Positions 23,200 to 38,412 of a DNA stretch of 64,000 nt are shown here, piece after piece. The position numbers and the translations under genes were made by a program. The notes under the pieces were generated by a model, which saw only the letters and a program-made list of their open reading frames with translations, searched no databases and was not told the DNA's origin. The DNA comes from Bolinopsis microptera (lineage: Eukaryota; Ctenophora; Tentaculata; Lobata; Bolinopsidae), in the NCBI RefSeq assembly GCF_026151205.1, contig NC_087082.1:17455401-17519400 (forward strand), read 5' to 3'. How positions within the stretch are numbered: the first letter of the stretch is position 1; every line of letters begins with the position of its first letter.

Positions 23200-26100
23200 T
23201 ATCGACCGGAATCTTGCGATGTGTTTGCCGAAGATGGAGATAAAATCACGATAGAATACACTGTAAGTACACAAAACCATATCATCAACTTGTTGATAAT
23301 TGCTGTAAATTTTCCTCTCCCATTTTCTTCCCGCCTCAACAAAGTTTGTTCAACCCATGATTCCTGTGTTGATATCCTCTCTCCGAAAGTACACACTTAG
23401 TACACGGAGCTGTAATGAATTCGGAGGTGTATCTTGCAGCAGGAGCAGCAGGTAGCAGTATAGCGTGACATAATAATATCTACTTTTCATGTACATTACG
23501 GGACGAGTAACTCCTGAAATTTGGCCACACATCATATAACACAATAGAGGGGACTAAGTTGATCTGATGTTGTAGTAATAGAATTCCTGCATATTTCGTG
23601 GTTCTGCGCTCCACTGCACGTCGGCACATGATCTGGCCAGTGTACAACTCCCGCATCATGGATCAGGTATCTCAGCTAGAGAGGGAGGTTACGTAGCTTT
23701 CAGTCCTGAGTTTTAAAACGTTTTAGTTAAGTTAGCAGCGTGGTGTAATGGTGATATAATAGCTACAATGTCTCAGTTTAAGGAGGCATATCATCATAAT
23801 GTTTACATCTCTAGCATTATGTAATGTTCAACACACTTACCCTTAGATTTGTAAATTGAGGCAATTCTCCTCGCTCATAGTTAAACAACACGTGCCTCTT
23901 AAAACAATGCCGTCCACCAATTAGAACGGTGTGGTCCTGTCACGTGATCTTAGTATATCTAGACCTCCCCACGGCACCCACAACTTCTCCCGCCACAACT
24001 ATTGTTCTCATCACAGAATTTAGTATCTGCCTGTTCGGTGCATATAGTATGATACAATGTCATGTGTCTTCGTCATCTCGCTCTCTTCAAACCGAATGGG
24101 TCTTGTAACTGTCCTCCTAATGAAGTTAACAATTTCACTAACTGCTGTTAGTGCGCAACACATGAGATGTGTATGTGCCTCTTAAAATGCTGTCCTCCAA
24201 TGAGAGGGCTGGGATTTAGTCACGTGGGGTGTTAGAGTGAGGTGCGGGAAACATTAGCAGCGTTTAGTTCGCTTAATCTTCCGAATTCTAAAAATTAGAA
24301 ACTTTTTCTAATCTGATTTGATCTATTGAGGAACCCTGTTGGTGAAGAATAGAAACGAAATCATTGAGTTGATGGAATTTTGTTGCATTGTTTCACCCCT
24401 AAATATCTGTTAGCCAAGGGCACGGCATCTTAATGAGAGATAATTAGATCATAAACCCGCATTCGACTCCTAAACCGCAACAACGACAATTCTATCCATC
24501 TCATACTAGAAAACAAGATTCCAGAAATCGTTACAATGTGTCAATAATACCCCGGCCTCTTGATCGAATTTGGATTTAAAACTTTGATTCAAAGAAAATT
24601 TGTTTAAAAGTCAGCAATCGGTGTTCAGGGATATCGTTAACATTAATTTTCAGAAACATTTAGAGTCCATACAGGAAATTTGATTGGACACTTATTATTA
24701 ATAACCTTTGCTTGACTGATTTTGGGAAGAAAAAAGGGTTTTCTGTGTGGTAATCAAAACATGGTCTGCCTTTGAAGAATATCGTTTACACTAATTTTAC
24801 ATTAATTTTCAGATAATATGTAGAGTGCGGTCTAACATTAGTGTTATTTCAGGGGTATTTAGAGTCAGGGTTAGAGTTCGACAGTACCTCACTCGCCGAG
24901 AGGGGCCCACTCAACTTTACTCTGGGAACCAACACTGTTATTCCAGGTAATATTTGTGGGTTTTAATATTATAAAATTCCGGGTAATATTTGTGAGAAAG
25001 TTACTTAGTTTGAATAGTAAATCAACAATTGGATTTAACCAGAAATGATGAATAACCTTGGCACTATCTAAGTCTTGATAGAATCAATCAGGATTGATTA
25101 TAAACCACTTAAACAGTGCTCTATAACAGAGCACCCATGACCCAATAAGTGATAACTAAGTGCCAGCCGTCCCACTGATAGTAACTACCAGCTAGCCGCC
25201 TCCCCACCCCTATAATACACAGTGTACCCCGTACCCGCCTTTAAACTGCCTGTAATTGTATTAACCTGTACTCTCGGTAACAGATTGTAGCGTTTCATCT
25301 GCTCAATCTGCTCCCCACCTGACCCTTTTAAATCAGTCACGTGGTGTAAATCCGCCATTTTCATTTGTTCCTGCCAATTTCTTTGACAATTTTAATGATT
25401 AACACCTCCCCGATTTTACCCTGTGATATACGGTAAATGGAGTGGAGTCTTCAAGTAGCACTGCCGGGCAAGGACCATTAATTCTACTTCAAGATTTAAA
25501 ACTTCTTGAATCTGATTGGTTTATTTCAACCACGTGACTTGTCTCGAGGAGGTTTATTGGTTGGATCAGCAGCTGCTTCTCGGAGATTATTGAAATAATT
25601 AGGGGTGCATAAATTGAGGGAGAACAAGTGCCACAAATATTCCTGTACTTTGCATATCCTGAGCACTTGCTGTAGCTAGAGCTGTGTTACCAATTTGAAA
25701 TCATGCCTTAAAAAGTAATATGAACATTTGTGTAGCAGCGTAACATGCACGAAAAGTGCAACTTTGGTAAGTCATAATACTACATGCATACAATTTTTTC
25801 CTGTAGCTAAAAATAAAATAACACTAGCGTATAATATAGTGCATAACTGCACTATTCTCACCGAGTAGTCCTCATTTAGGAATGACTCATAACCCAGTAG
25901 CTATATTTACTGGTACAACATAGAATTCATTATTTGCTCAGTATTTGCTCAGTATTTGCTCAGTATAAGTACTGATAATCTCAAATAGGTATTTACCTTC
26001 TCATTCCTCAGGATTGGAACGTGGTATTCTCGGAATGTGTTTTGGGTGAGTCAAACTTACTTTAAACTTATACATATTTTCTTATCTACATTCTACCCAA

Positions 26101-29100
26101 TATATTTGTATCATTATTTTCCAACATTTCTTCTAATCCTCATGTCACACTTACACACTGTATTATTCTAATAAGGTACACAGTGCACACTAACCACTAA
26201 ACAACAGCTGATACACATGACATGTAATTATTAGTCAACCCCCTCCAGCTCTCATACTTCTTAAACCCTGGTAAACACTGATTGGGGGCACTGATTGGGC
26301 AGATTTAGACTAATAGGGCCTGATTGGGTCAGCTTGATTCGTGGTTTTGCCTGCTTGAGAAGCTGTTACCCAGCTTGTGAGAAAGTTGTGAACGTTTTAG
26401 TGAGATGGGGAACATGGGAACATATAATTTTATACATCTGAAACTTCCCAGAGGCTGGTTTTGTGCACGGCCTCGTGTAAAGCAGATTTAAACCCACCCC
26501 AAATTAGGACTTCATTATCATTCATTAAATCGTTATAGTTTAAACCATGCAAATTAAAATTGTGAATCTTAAACGCGATAAAAGACGGTAAGGCTTTAAG
26601 GTTTATTAAGCCGATTGTTCAACAATTCTACAAACTTTCGGGTGACCAACTAACTAAATTGTAAACCCTTTAACGTCTCATTACTAAAGCTAAACTAAAG
26701 TAAGTACTATTTAATTCTTTTGTAATTGGGCGATAATATCGCAAGTGTTTGAAAGAACTTCAGATCGTATTTACTACAGCTAGGTTGTAATGTCGGCATT
26801 ATCAAAGCTCAGAGAGGCACGATATGTTGGATTTTGAAGACGTGCTAAAAAGGAGTAAATGTGAGGGTAGTTTATTAAGTTAATTAAGATATAATTAATT
26901 AGTGTGTGTATGATAATTAAGGTTATTAATTGACTTGCATCTCGGTATAATAAGATCATCAGAGGGCCTCATTAGGTTTCTGGAAAGTTCTGACCGTGTA
27001 GAGCTGGTGTGGTGCCGTGTGTGATGCCGTGTGTGATGCCGAGTGTGTTGCCGTGTGGTGCCGCGATCCCTCATGGACCATACTTTCATTAAGTTATTAC
27101 AACCAAGGTTTTAAACTGCTAAACTGCACCCTTGGTGCTATGATGGGACACCAGTGTGACTTCTTGATATTCTAGAACGTTCCTACATTCAGATATCTGT
27201 GGAGTTTCGAGAATGTGTAAATACTCGGATGTTCCGGTTTTGGAATTTTCTGTCACAATTACTGGTGTTCAGAAATATTTCATGGAAAAAGCATATTACC
27301 TTCTCTACGGACGAAAGTGTTAATTCATCAAAGAAAATATGAGCTATGATGTTCGATTTTCCATGGTCACGAGGGTTGTTGTTAAGTGAATGCCTCTTTC
27401 TGATTGGACCTTGGTTTTATCCATATTATTATGACAACGAATAGCACAAATTTCTCAATTTGTCGGTTTTCTTCAGTTGAAACTATTGGGACACATATAC
27501 CTGCGAATTGTAAGTGTGAACGGTATGTGCCAGTGTTTGAAACTGATTAATTAATCAACTTTATTTGAAGGACGGTAAAATGCATATTATTATTTCAATA
27601 ACACAAAAAAAGAATGATGGGATAAGACTTCTGTGTCCTGAATTTTGATCAAAACATTTAAATGTCAATGAAAAATGTGGAATTGTGGTGTAGATTGTAG
27701 AAGATAGTAGAAAGGTCAAGAGTGACGTGGCTAACAGCACTAATACGTTATTTGAAAAGATAATTTGTCAAATGTTGTGGTTTGGAGATGACACACCAAA
27801 TTCCATTGATAGTCTTCCCTAGAATTAAATGATCTGACAATGATCTCACTTTCGACTCCGATAATCCACCCTCGTCCCTCACAACTAACCATATACTGTT
27901 CAAATTTTCAACTTATACTAATAAACAAATTGTGGTGTAGAGCATAGCGAAGGGTGATGTGGCTAGTCTTGCGTCATTGTTATTACTTGTTGGTGACATG
28001 CCATTGGGCAGGACATGACCCCCCACCCCCCATTGGGCAGGACATGACCCCCCACCCCCCATCGGGCAGGACATGACTCGGACCCTCCACAGTAGATAGA
28101 TAGACAATTTTATAATTTGTCATCAACCCCTCAGAAACTAGGTTCACTCACGGTCCATCCTCCTCGCATACCAAACTCCTGTTTTTCCCTTATATAATTA
28201 TTTTCTCCCTTTTAACTAAACTTGTATTTTATCCTTAATAAACAAACTTTTGTTTTATCTTTATTAAATAAACATGTGTTTCAGTGAGAAGAGGAAGTTG
28301 GTTATTCCATCTCATTTAGCGTACGGGAACCAGGGATACAGAACCATACCAGGTTTGTGCGCCAGTGTAGTCTGTTTGTCTGTTTGTCTGTTTGTCTGTT
28401 TGTCTGTTTGTACGATTATCACGTGTTATTGATCTGGTCTGATCATGCTTTATATGTGTTGTCAAGTTTTAATACCATGTTTAGTTGTCTTTTGATCGTT
28501 TTGATGTCTGTCTAGGGTTAAAAAGCTGTAAAGACCCGCTAAATCATACTAAACAAGCCGATAAGGTGTTCTAATTTAGAATATACAAGCTGTTAGCTGG
28601 CTCTTCAAACTTAATTAGCAAGTATAAATCATTACAAATTTACATCTTAACACCAAATGGGCGTGTTCAAACCATCAACATACCGTCTGTCAACTCCAAA
28701 TTTATATCTTACTTCAAATTCCTATCTTACTTCAAATCCAGATCCAGTATAAAGATGACCAATATAATGGCAGTCCGTGTATTTCCTATCATCCCAACAA
28801 GTTGACCCTCCCTCCCAAATTGACCCGTGTACCAGGGCCGTCAACTAACATTAGTCCATCTAACGTTACCCATAATCACATTTCCTGCAAACTATCCGTG
28901 GTGTGGTATCAGTTGTTGTAATCTCCAACATATACGTCTTGTAAATATGATTATCTGTAGACGTGGTCTTGACGTTCATTTGGGGGGTGAAAATACCAGC
29001 ATCAGTGAACAATGAGAACATGGTTTATTTACTTATTTAGATATTTGATGAAACTTGCAGACCTATCTATCAATGCACTATTGTTCCGAGGGTACCTGGT

Positions 29101-32100
29101 ATGCAAGGTAACGGTTAAATACTGCCTTCTCATTGGTTTGATCACTGCCAGTAGGAATGCTACCAGCTGATTGGCTGGCTTGGTCACGTGATGGTTTGAT
29201 ATCCTGCGTAACTGATTAGACTGCTGAAAACAGCACCCTAATACCTGTGTTCACTGAACAATAGTATCAAATAGAATGAGTCCCTTATCGGTATTACAGC
29301 AAGCAATCTGATACAGCTGATAGAGTTATCTTATATCTACCAGTTCTACCTCCTCCCAATGCTAGGTATAACATGTAGGGTACTCAGCTCACAGGATATG
29401 ATTTTCAACTATCAATCCTTGTTGGAATTATACAAAACATCCACCTTGATCTGAACAGCCCTATTTACCTCAGGCAGGTGCACCTTGCTACAGGTGCTAC
29501 AGGTGCTACAGGTGCTACCGGTGCCCCTGCTCGTGTTATCTTAAAACTTACAAAATAACCAGGTTTTCCAACTCAAACGAGTAGACATCCCGTCTCCAGG
29601 GAGTTGTTCACATTTTAAAACTTTAAAACGTTTCCTAAAATTAGAGGAACACACGGCGCTACTCAGTACTCCCCCGTAATAAACCTGTTATTAAATTTAA
29701 AAACACCAGCCCTAATTAGGACAACATGGTTCCCATATCCACACCTGGTATTCACTAATGGAGGGGGACAAGTACTCCACAAGTACTGGTACTTGTGGAG
29801 GGCTGCTCATACTTACTCTCCATACTTGTCTTATCACTCCCGGTACTAAACCTGAATTAATAATCTCATTACTGATGATGTGGTGGAAGTTGGATGGAAG
29901 CGAAGTGTAAGTATTCAGATATATTCGGTGTTTGAGGGTTTTTTCTTATCTTGTCCGAGTAAAGTACTCTCTCTTTCATACAGCTGATGGGCCCATTAGT
30001 TAATTAGTGATCTGTGTTGCAGAGTGTAACTCACACTGCCACTGGGAAATCTGATCAATATAATCGTGTGTGATTAGTGTGATTTTTCAATCTCAGAAAA
30101 TATGTCAAGTAAAGATGGTGATGGAAATGTGTGCTAATTTCAGGGATTGAGATGATAATAATATGAGGGCTACTGACACCCAACTGATATATCTAATCAC
30201 CAGCTAATGGACAATTATAAACCCCGTCACGTGAGCATATAAAGCTGTTTCATTGGCTGACCGCCACTTCATCATACTAAAAATTGCTTACTTTTTGCCA
30301 CAATCAGACCTCTCATTTGAGTTTTACATGCTCGCCATCGCCATCCTCTTTGATCTTGAAAAACTAAGCAAGCTGATTGTCTGTGTTGAATGAGGAGGTA
30401 ATAGCGCAGGAGTGGTTGGAGATGACGGGCTTGTCTGGAGTTTGTTGAATTTACCACAAATATTTACAAATACAAAGGGACGAGGGGACTAGGGGTCTAG
30501 GAGGGCGTGGTGGTGTGCACCTGCATAGTTCCCCTTTTAACATGTAGTTATTGTGATTAATGGTGTTTTGACGACCATCTTTTGTTTATGGTTAACTTTA
30601 TAGGATGCGGTGATTTCAGATATAATTCTGGTTTAATGCAGTGACTTCAGATAGAATTTTGGTGAAGATTTGGCTTAAGGACTGAAATGATCCAAATTCA
30701 ATTTGGTAATTGTAAATAAAATGTTATGGTAATCAGCGGTAATCTATGAATTATCGTATTCTCGAGCCAATATTCATGCAAGCCCACTCAAGGTGTAGGC
30801 TATTATAACACCCAACTATTTATATTATAAAGGAGTAACACTATTTAGTCACGTTTGAGCTACTATCTCAGAGGTGTAAAACAGGAGGCGTTATACCGCC
30901 GCGAACTCTGGCCCAATCAGAGGTCTCCACTTGCAGATACCAACCAATCAACAACCGCCCTTGACACTAGTTTCTTGTGATCAGTTCTTCCTAGGGAGTT
31001 TTGAAGCTGCAAAACTACTGTGTAAAAATCCTGGTAGCTCATTGGAGGGATTTGATCACGTGACTTAGTTTTTAACTGTTTTGGGGAGTAAAGCTACCCT
31101 GTTAAAGTGCAAAATCCGCATGCGTGGTGCCTGCCGATAATTTTTACTGAAAATCCAATCAATGTTTTCCTGCTACTTCAGCAGGTAGCCAACACAGCAC
31201 CTTAATGCAAAAGTAGACCAGGAGCTAAAAGGTTTTAACACGTCCCAGAGGGTCTATCGCTCTTAACCTGCTAAAATTCCAGATAATTGGTGGTTTTAAC
31301 CACGTGATTAGAATATTGGTTTGTGTGAACTTAACTCAGGTCAGGTGATTGAAGCCTCACTTTTGATTGGCTGTGCGCCAATTTATGGACGGACTGGTGC
31401 CCTTAATGATAATCTATAATTGAACAGATTGTACGCATCCTACTGGGTCTACTTTTTGCCAACGACTACAAGTTTACACTGATTTACTCTTGTAAGAGTT
31501 CGAGTGTTCACCAAAGTTTAGAGAGTAGACCTTAAGGGGTTATGAAGTTAATGTAAGTATTCACTTGCATAACATATTCACAACTTACTGATTTATCGGG
31601 TGACAAACTCTGCAGGTTAGCCAGCCAATTTATAATTTAAAGTGTCTATAAGTTAAGAATCCGTCAGACTATTGGATCGGTTGTTCTATATATCAGTAAA
31701 TAACCAAATTATATACTGTATTAGCTAAGTTATATCAATCAAGTGTGATCAGTTAGAAGTCATATTTTAACTGCTGAAGGTAAATAATTTTATCCAATTT
31801 TTTAAACGTTACAGATAAAATGACACCAGATAAAACTTTAATGTCACATTTAATTTTATATTACTTTTATTAAAAGTAAGACCTTCAATGCTGTAAAACA
31901 CTTGAAAACAAATAGTAATTTAAAACCTGATAAGCCTGGTACAGACAGCGTGTCGGTGTACACACACACACTCTGCTAACTACACACTCACCTGCACACA
32001 GAACAACGACCAGCAGGATCGGTGATATAGTATAGAAAATAGATCATATCTACAGGAGTATTAGTAGGGTCAGTCAGTGACACGCTATAACTAGTTTAGC

Positions 32101-35100
32101 AAACATCTGGCGGGGCTTTAATGGCTGAGTTTGTACTGGAGATCTGGTGCTATTGTTCAGTGTTCTTACCTCATTTAACAGTGTCTGGGGTCCAGACTTC
32201 TTCTGCCGATATCATTCGTGTGGAAACATAGAGTTTATACTTTACTTTAGTTTATACTTATACTTTACTTCTCCAGATCTCTTTCAGATTTCTTTTTACG
32301 TCAAACATATTACATTCACGTCAATAGTCACTAGTCAGTACATTGAGACGATTCTAATTCCTCACGATTCCACAATGAATGAAGATATACAACTTGTTCA
32401 CGCTGGTCTGTGTTAAATGGAAGGTTGCTAGCTAGATAACCGCACTATTGAACACTAATCTCACAGCTTGATTCGAGTAACCACATTTAAGAACAGTCCT
32501 AGGTAACACTCCAGTCACCACTACAACCTACACTTCTTGTAACACCCCCTCTATATTTCTATATTTCAACCGCACATAGCACGTATAATACCTGTCCCTC
32601 CACCTCCTCCGCCCCACCCTCCCTCACTCACTCTGTGCACGGTGAAACACGTACACCCTGACATACACACACTTACACATGCTTACACATGCTTCCCTCG
32701 CACGTACTACAGTAAAATGTTAAAACTTTAAAACAATCATATCGCTCTGATGAGAGGAGTAACATTCATTATTTTGTATCGTACATTTATCGTAGCAGTG
32801 TCGCGAGATCATGCTTGATTTTGAGTCAAGATATATCTGGGGTCACGTGGTCTCAAATTCTTAAGTATGAACTGTCAGGACGAATTAGAAGTTCGGGCGT
32901 TCTTCAAGAGACATGCGAAAATTTATCGAGTTGTAAGATTTTAGGGCTTCCAGTGGCCTGGTAGTGAAAGAAGCGTTATTTTTTGTTATTTCTGGAATTT
33001 ATTTCACGGATTATGTACCTCAGATAATATACAGCTCATCGATATTTACATAATCCACATGCACGACAGAACAGAATCGACCACATCGCACACGAAACGG
33101 CAAACTCATAACATTTCGCCAGAATATCACGTGACCGAGCTGACCAACCACGTGTGTTCAAATAAGTCACGTGACTTCATGGGCTACTTCGTGTCCGTGA
33201 AGGATCGAGGTGGTAGATTTTACAGAGTCAACAACGTGAACAGTTCAGGTGGATATCTGGTGTTTTGGTGTACAGTTCAGACATGTTCAGACATGGAGAT
33301 CCTCTGGCATTGACACGGCCATGTTAGCCTCAACACACTGAAATGTGGTTGCAGATGTTTTGTGTGAATGTTAATAGCAAGGTTGTGGTTATGTTCCGCC
33401 ACAATATTCACAATACCTGACTCACAGTTACAAGGTTGCTAATTCTCGGACAGTGCCAGAATTAAGAACAGAGCTGCACTCTGAACGTAGTCTGAAGGGT
33501 GAAGTGAGGGTCCAATATACCCCTCTCACCATCTGGCTAGCCCTAATCACTCGGTCTAATCCCCCTACACTAACTGTAGTCTCCTCTGAACCAGCCCTGC
33601 TCTGAACCAGCCCCCGGGTCTAACTGGACACTAACTCTGGCGCACTTCACGTGTCACAGTTCAGACCCCGGAATGACTCTGTAAACTGTAAGGTAAACAT
33701 GTCTCTCTTTAATAGTGAGTCTGGACACTAACAATATTACACCTCTCTCTGACTTCAAGTGTCAGGTCCGTTTACTACAGTGGTATTAGCGTGGTATTAG
33801 TGTGGTAGATTAGTGTGGTAGATTAGCGTGTTCCATGTCACGTGTTTATTTATCTCTCTCTGGACACTAACTTTGTCGTACTTCATGTTTAAGAGTTAAC
33901 GTGATAGCACTTTAAACTGTAATGTTAGTAGCATGTTCAATGTGTGTTCAATTTAACACTTCATAGTTCATCTGTCAGACCCGTTAAGTACACTGTAATA
34001 CGTGTTTATTAGTCTGTAACACGTGTTAAACTCGTGTTTATTTGAGGCGGTGTTAAAAGTTGGCTGAACCTGAAACTTCTCCATTATCATGGCGAGACAG
34101 GAGAGAAAAAACTCTTCAGGAATAGAAGTTCTAGAATTTACAAAATATTATTATATTATATTCGTTACTTAGGAGCGGTTTCTAGAGAGACAAGTTTTTA
34201 AAAACTTGTCCGTTTTTGACCTCGAAAGACTGACGGCGCCTGTTAAACATGAGTGAGCAGCGATGAGTTGAGACGGTGGGACGCGTATTTAGGGCAAGCA
34301 TACTGAGAGACGACTTCATCATTATTTATTAGCACCTCACTATGCCCCCTTCATTAGCTTTTGTTTACCCCTCTCCGCCAATAAGAGCCCAGCAAACCTG
34401 TCACGTGACAGAAACCAGCGAATCAGAGCAGGAGAAACTTGTTCGGTACCAGATTATAGTAGATGTAGGTGCGAGTGTGATATATTCATTTAGACGGAGC
34501 GCTTGTCATCTGATGTCGAGATCTAGGATATTATTAAGATCGGGAGTGGACAGTTTCTGGATTGAGATGGGGAAATTGAAAAGTTGTTGCTTTTTATTAA
34601 ATCACGTGAGCACTTATGATGGAGTCACGTGACGGAGAAGAAGCAAGCTGATTGGGTGGGATGTGTGAGCTGTTATACTCGTCTCCGATATATTATAACG
34701 GTCCCGGATGTAACAAAGTTACAATATTTGTCACGATTACGTTCCTACTCAGATTATTGGACCAGATTCGCCGAATACTCCTCTGTAATTGGTTAACATC
34801 CGACCACGTAACCCGGATTAAGAGCAGCTGATTGGGCGTGAGGGATAAGTTTCACAATTGTGACAAATGGCGGAGGTGTTCGGAGAGGTGTTGGCAGTTC
34901 ACACCCTTGTGTTGTGACAGTGTACCAGTGATATGTACCAGTTTACCAGTGGTATGTACCAGTTTACCAGTGATATGTACCAGTTTACCAGTGGTATGTA
35001 CCAGTTTACCAGTGGTATGTACCAGTTTACCAGTGATATGTACCAGTTTACCAGTGATATGTACCAGTTTACCCGTGATATGTACCAGTTTACCAGTGAT

Positions 35101-38100
35101 ATGTACCAGTTTACCAGTGGTATGTACCAGTTTACCAGAGTACCGATGACAGTGATAGAAGACTTATTTACTAACTACTGTAAATCACTCTTAAAACACT
35201 GCCATCAATCCTATTGGGGATTAGAAAAATGTAGATATTTGTCAAGGATTCATCCTAGAGTATGAACAACATCCCACAACTGAATATACTTTTGTTCATA
35301 CTCAGCGACACAAATAAATCTCTTTGTTAAAGACGATCTGTTTGTCTGAAACGTAAATCCAATCCATCGGATATATCTACACATTGTCGTCAGACTAAAC
35401 GGAATCACTAGACATTTTCATATTCATGATACCCAGTTCAGTCTAAATAATATACAACCCCGGGCATCATATCTGCTCAATTTACCGGACCTATTGTCCC
35501 TCTACTCGCCTGGGTATAACCCTACCAGTTGTACACTCCACCAATATCATGTAGATATTATTATACATTTTACTGTTTTACTACTCGTCATTGTTTGGGG
35601 ACCTCTATTGTTTTAAACTAGCTGAAGGGAGGGGTTTACTGGCACGGAAAATGGTGGGCAACACATTTCAACTTGTATGATCTCAACATTTTGAAGATTT
35701 TGAAGGATATTATTGTAAGAACCAGATTCTTCAGACTTATTAAATTTTATGCGGATTGTATTCAACTGCTTTAACTCATAAATAGTCCAAATGTGGTATA
35801 ATTCTAGTTGATACGGACGGATTTAGTGGATATATAATATATATAATAATATACAGTATACACGTACAGGATTTAATATGGTGTGTTCGTGATAAAACGA
35901 GGATCTCCTGGAAAATTCTGGAATATTGTTAATTAGTAGGCTACTTAGTAGGTCGGGTTACCAAGGACAAGGGTGCACTTAAACTGGGCAACAGGACACA
36001 CTTTAACATAATTTAACATAATTTAACATACTTTAACATACTTTAGCACTTGATGGAGTGTTTTATCTCTCTCATTGTGTGGTGAAAGTAGCTTCTCATC
36101 ATGTCCACTGTCCAGCCACGAATTAACGTAAACCCCATGATATTAATTCTGGCATTAACTTCAAATAATCGACTGCCACTAATAATATATAAGTCCAGAT
36201 CGTAAATATATAAATAATATATAATATATAATAAATATATAAATCGACATTAAAAACCGCAGAAATGAGTCTCATGTCCGTGATACGCTGGCGGGGCTTA
36301 CTTCCACTGGCAGTGTGCAGCATGTTTTGATGGCACACGCGGAGACTTCACCTCTTGTTCTGGTATAACCCTATTTTTAGAATCATCATACCATTCTCGG
36401 TGAACTGAAAACCACGAGAAATATGCCCTATTTTGTTAATACCACAGATTATAACGCCTCGTGCGGTTTCCAGGGGGGATGAGTTTAGTTGCTGGAATTT
36501 ATTACAGTACTTAAGAAATTAATCCAAGTAAAACGATAAACGATGAATAATGATAATTGGAATAATTCAAATATGCGCTTTTTTGTAAGAAAAGTTTCCT
36601 TTTGGAGGAGGATAAGCTAGACTTGATGGATTTGTGGCTCCAAAGCTCCAACCTGTGACCGGTCACTGCACAGTAAATACTCCTTCTCAAAGAAGGGCAG
36701 TCCTCCACATGTCTATTTCTGCTATATCTTGTCTGTTCCTCGTCAGACACAGCTCATCTATAGGTCTCATCAGTGATACGGTCCATTAAAAGTGGACCCC
36801 GACTATTGTTATCAGGTCCCAGTTTACCGCACCTATTATAACAGGAATAACCTCGATTGGTCAGATATTAGGGTATTATTTGTCCTATAATATTAGACCA
36901 CTCAAGTCCAGCTTTAGGGTGGTCGCACCAGACTCCACAATAATATTCTGAACTCCAGCCTCCTACTGTCTGAATCCAGTATTAAGATATGTTTATTATA
37001 CCCCGTAAACCCCTATTATAGGCCATGTAAGCCATTTCCATAACATTGAATTATAAATGAAAATCAGGATTCAGTCTTGTATAATGCGCATTTATTTTGT
37101 TATTATTGATCCTACAAACAATGTATTGGTGTATAACTATAAGATTGCTTCTTCCGGGTCAAAAAGGGATGAATATTATACAATGCGACCTAAACCTAAG
37201 AATTTTACCTAAATGATTTATCAGTCGTTAGAAACTGTAATTTCCTTGAAAAATGTTGTTCTTCACACATATATTCGGTGTTTTAACCCTAGCAATGTTT
37301 AATGTCATGTGAATAATTTTGTCTGTTAGATATTGTATAGAATTATACTTAAAGAATTTTGGCCTCGAACCAAAGGCGATCCTTACGAGACAATAGCTAT
37401 TATTGGCTTGAAACTCACGGATCAAGGATCAGACTTAAATATTTGTTTGAACTTACCAAAATAAAATAGATAATCAAATTTGTTTCCATCTTAAATCCAC
37501 TCTAACAATCCTTCCTTCAGGAGACAGCACAATTTTCTTCGATGTGGCAATGACGAGGCTGAAAAAGAAGAGTATTCTAGAAAGATCTGTAACCGCAGTG
37601 CAGTTCTTCCTCTTCCCACTCTCCACCACCCTTATCATCTTCTATTTGTGGCAGAAAATGAACGAATCAGAGGAGCCCTTACAGCAAAGCAGTAAGTTAT
37701 ATTTTGTTGATATTATTTAGTAATTAATTATGTAATATGCACATATTATTGTAAAATCCTGAAAGGCATCCTAAAAAACTCGAAGAATTCATGGGGAAGT
37801 TCCGTTTTGCTGCCTCTAAGATTGATGACTATTTTTTACATAATATGTATCAGTATGTATAAAACCTTTTTGCATGTTTTTCCTTTTAGCGTCAATGTTT
37901 TGCTCAAAATTGTAACAAGTATAAATTTGTGTAACCCAATTCAGTGGGCTGCGACTCGTCAAAACTGATTCAACTTCGGTTAAGAAAAAACTGAGCATTT
38001 TAAATAATCACAGTTTCCAACACGTTTAAAGGTCTATTATCTCTTTAAAAATAACCAGGCATTGCATAACCCGAAACTGATAACTTTGCAAGTACCTGGC

Positions 38101-38412
38101 ACATTGAATACTTTTCCGGTAACAATCAGGCCATCTTTAAAGTGTCGAAAGCATCCATTGAAGCTTACATTAGGATGTTCTCGTACTTCTTAATTTTATA
38201 GAGCTCTCTAAGCTGCTGCTTCTAAGTTTCGTAATGCTCTCTATCAGTAACCTATGTTCTCTAACCTAAATACTAAATTCAAAAATTGAATTTGATGAGA
38301 TGGAATATTACATAGAAAAGTTATTTGTGTGCTTTATCACGCTAATAGTTTCATATTAACGGTACCCATTTCTTCAGATAGAAAGTCAAAGAGGAACCGA
38401 AGACGAGGTTAA
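23200..38412 (+). CDS. FKBP11-like: FKBP11-like ER peptidyl-prolyl isomerase (first exon missing)
   Basis: FK506-binding-protein prolyl isomerase, predicted to act on folding proteins in the ER lumen. Six exons join in frame: 23200-23262, 24853-24946, 26012-26045, 28285-28352, 37521-37691 and 38378-38412, giving 154 residues. The FKBP domain reads YRPESCDVF, GDKITIEYTGYLESG, EFDST, FTLGTNTVIPGLERGILGMC, GEKRKLVIPSHLAYG and STIFFDVAM. The VIPGLE and IPSHLAYG blocks and the Cys before GDK favour FKBP11 over FKBP2/7/14. After the domain comes one membrane segment (FFLFPLSTTLIIFYLW) and a basic tail (RKSKRNRRRG), also the FKBP11 layout. The N-terminal exon with the signal peptide was not located. 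Introns are long, one of 9.2 kb, and rich in CACGTG/CCAAT motifs. Exon joins are inference; the FKBP assignment is secure. Confidence 0.88.
23885..24240. repeat. Duplicated segment with CCAAT and CACGTG motifs
   Basis: 23889-23946 and about 24172-24226 share the layout gtgcctcttaaaa, then a gtcc(a/t)ccaat core, a G-rich stretch, and gtcacgtg. They look like two diverged copies of one dispersed unit inside the first known FKBP intron. The function is unknown. Confidence 0.55.
28000..28080. repeat. Short minisatellite, unit about 30 bp, 2-3 copies
   Basis: The string gggcaggacatgac repeats three times with C-rich spacers within an FKBP intron. An (8-bp) run of gtctgttt follows at 28375-28411, adjacent to the exon ending at 28352. 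Confidence 0.8.
33128..33173. promoter_or_regulatory. Cluster of three CACGTG palindromes
   Basis: CACGTG occurs at 33128, 33149 and 33168, two of them in the wider form TCACGTGAC. In animals this is the E-box bound by bHLH-zip factors (MYC/MAX, USF, MITF). It lies in the 9.2-kb FKBP intron. A regulatory role is inference. Confidence 0.35.
34922..35139. repeat. 21-bp tandem array
   Basis: About ten copies of a 21-bp unit, tgatatgtaccagtttacca with minor variants (gatatg or ggtatg). The length is a multiple of three, so several frames stay open, but the resulting peptide repeats have no gene context. Confidence 0.95.

Noticed and set aside
33059-33313. Plus-strand open frame of 84 codons in the FKBP intron
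   Set aside because: No family similarity; its length is within chance expectation and it overlaps the CACGTG cluster.
34832-35265. Plus-strand frames with repeated CTSLPV or MYQFTS peptides
   Set aside because: Products of the 21-bp tandem array, with no gene context.
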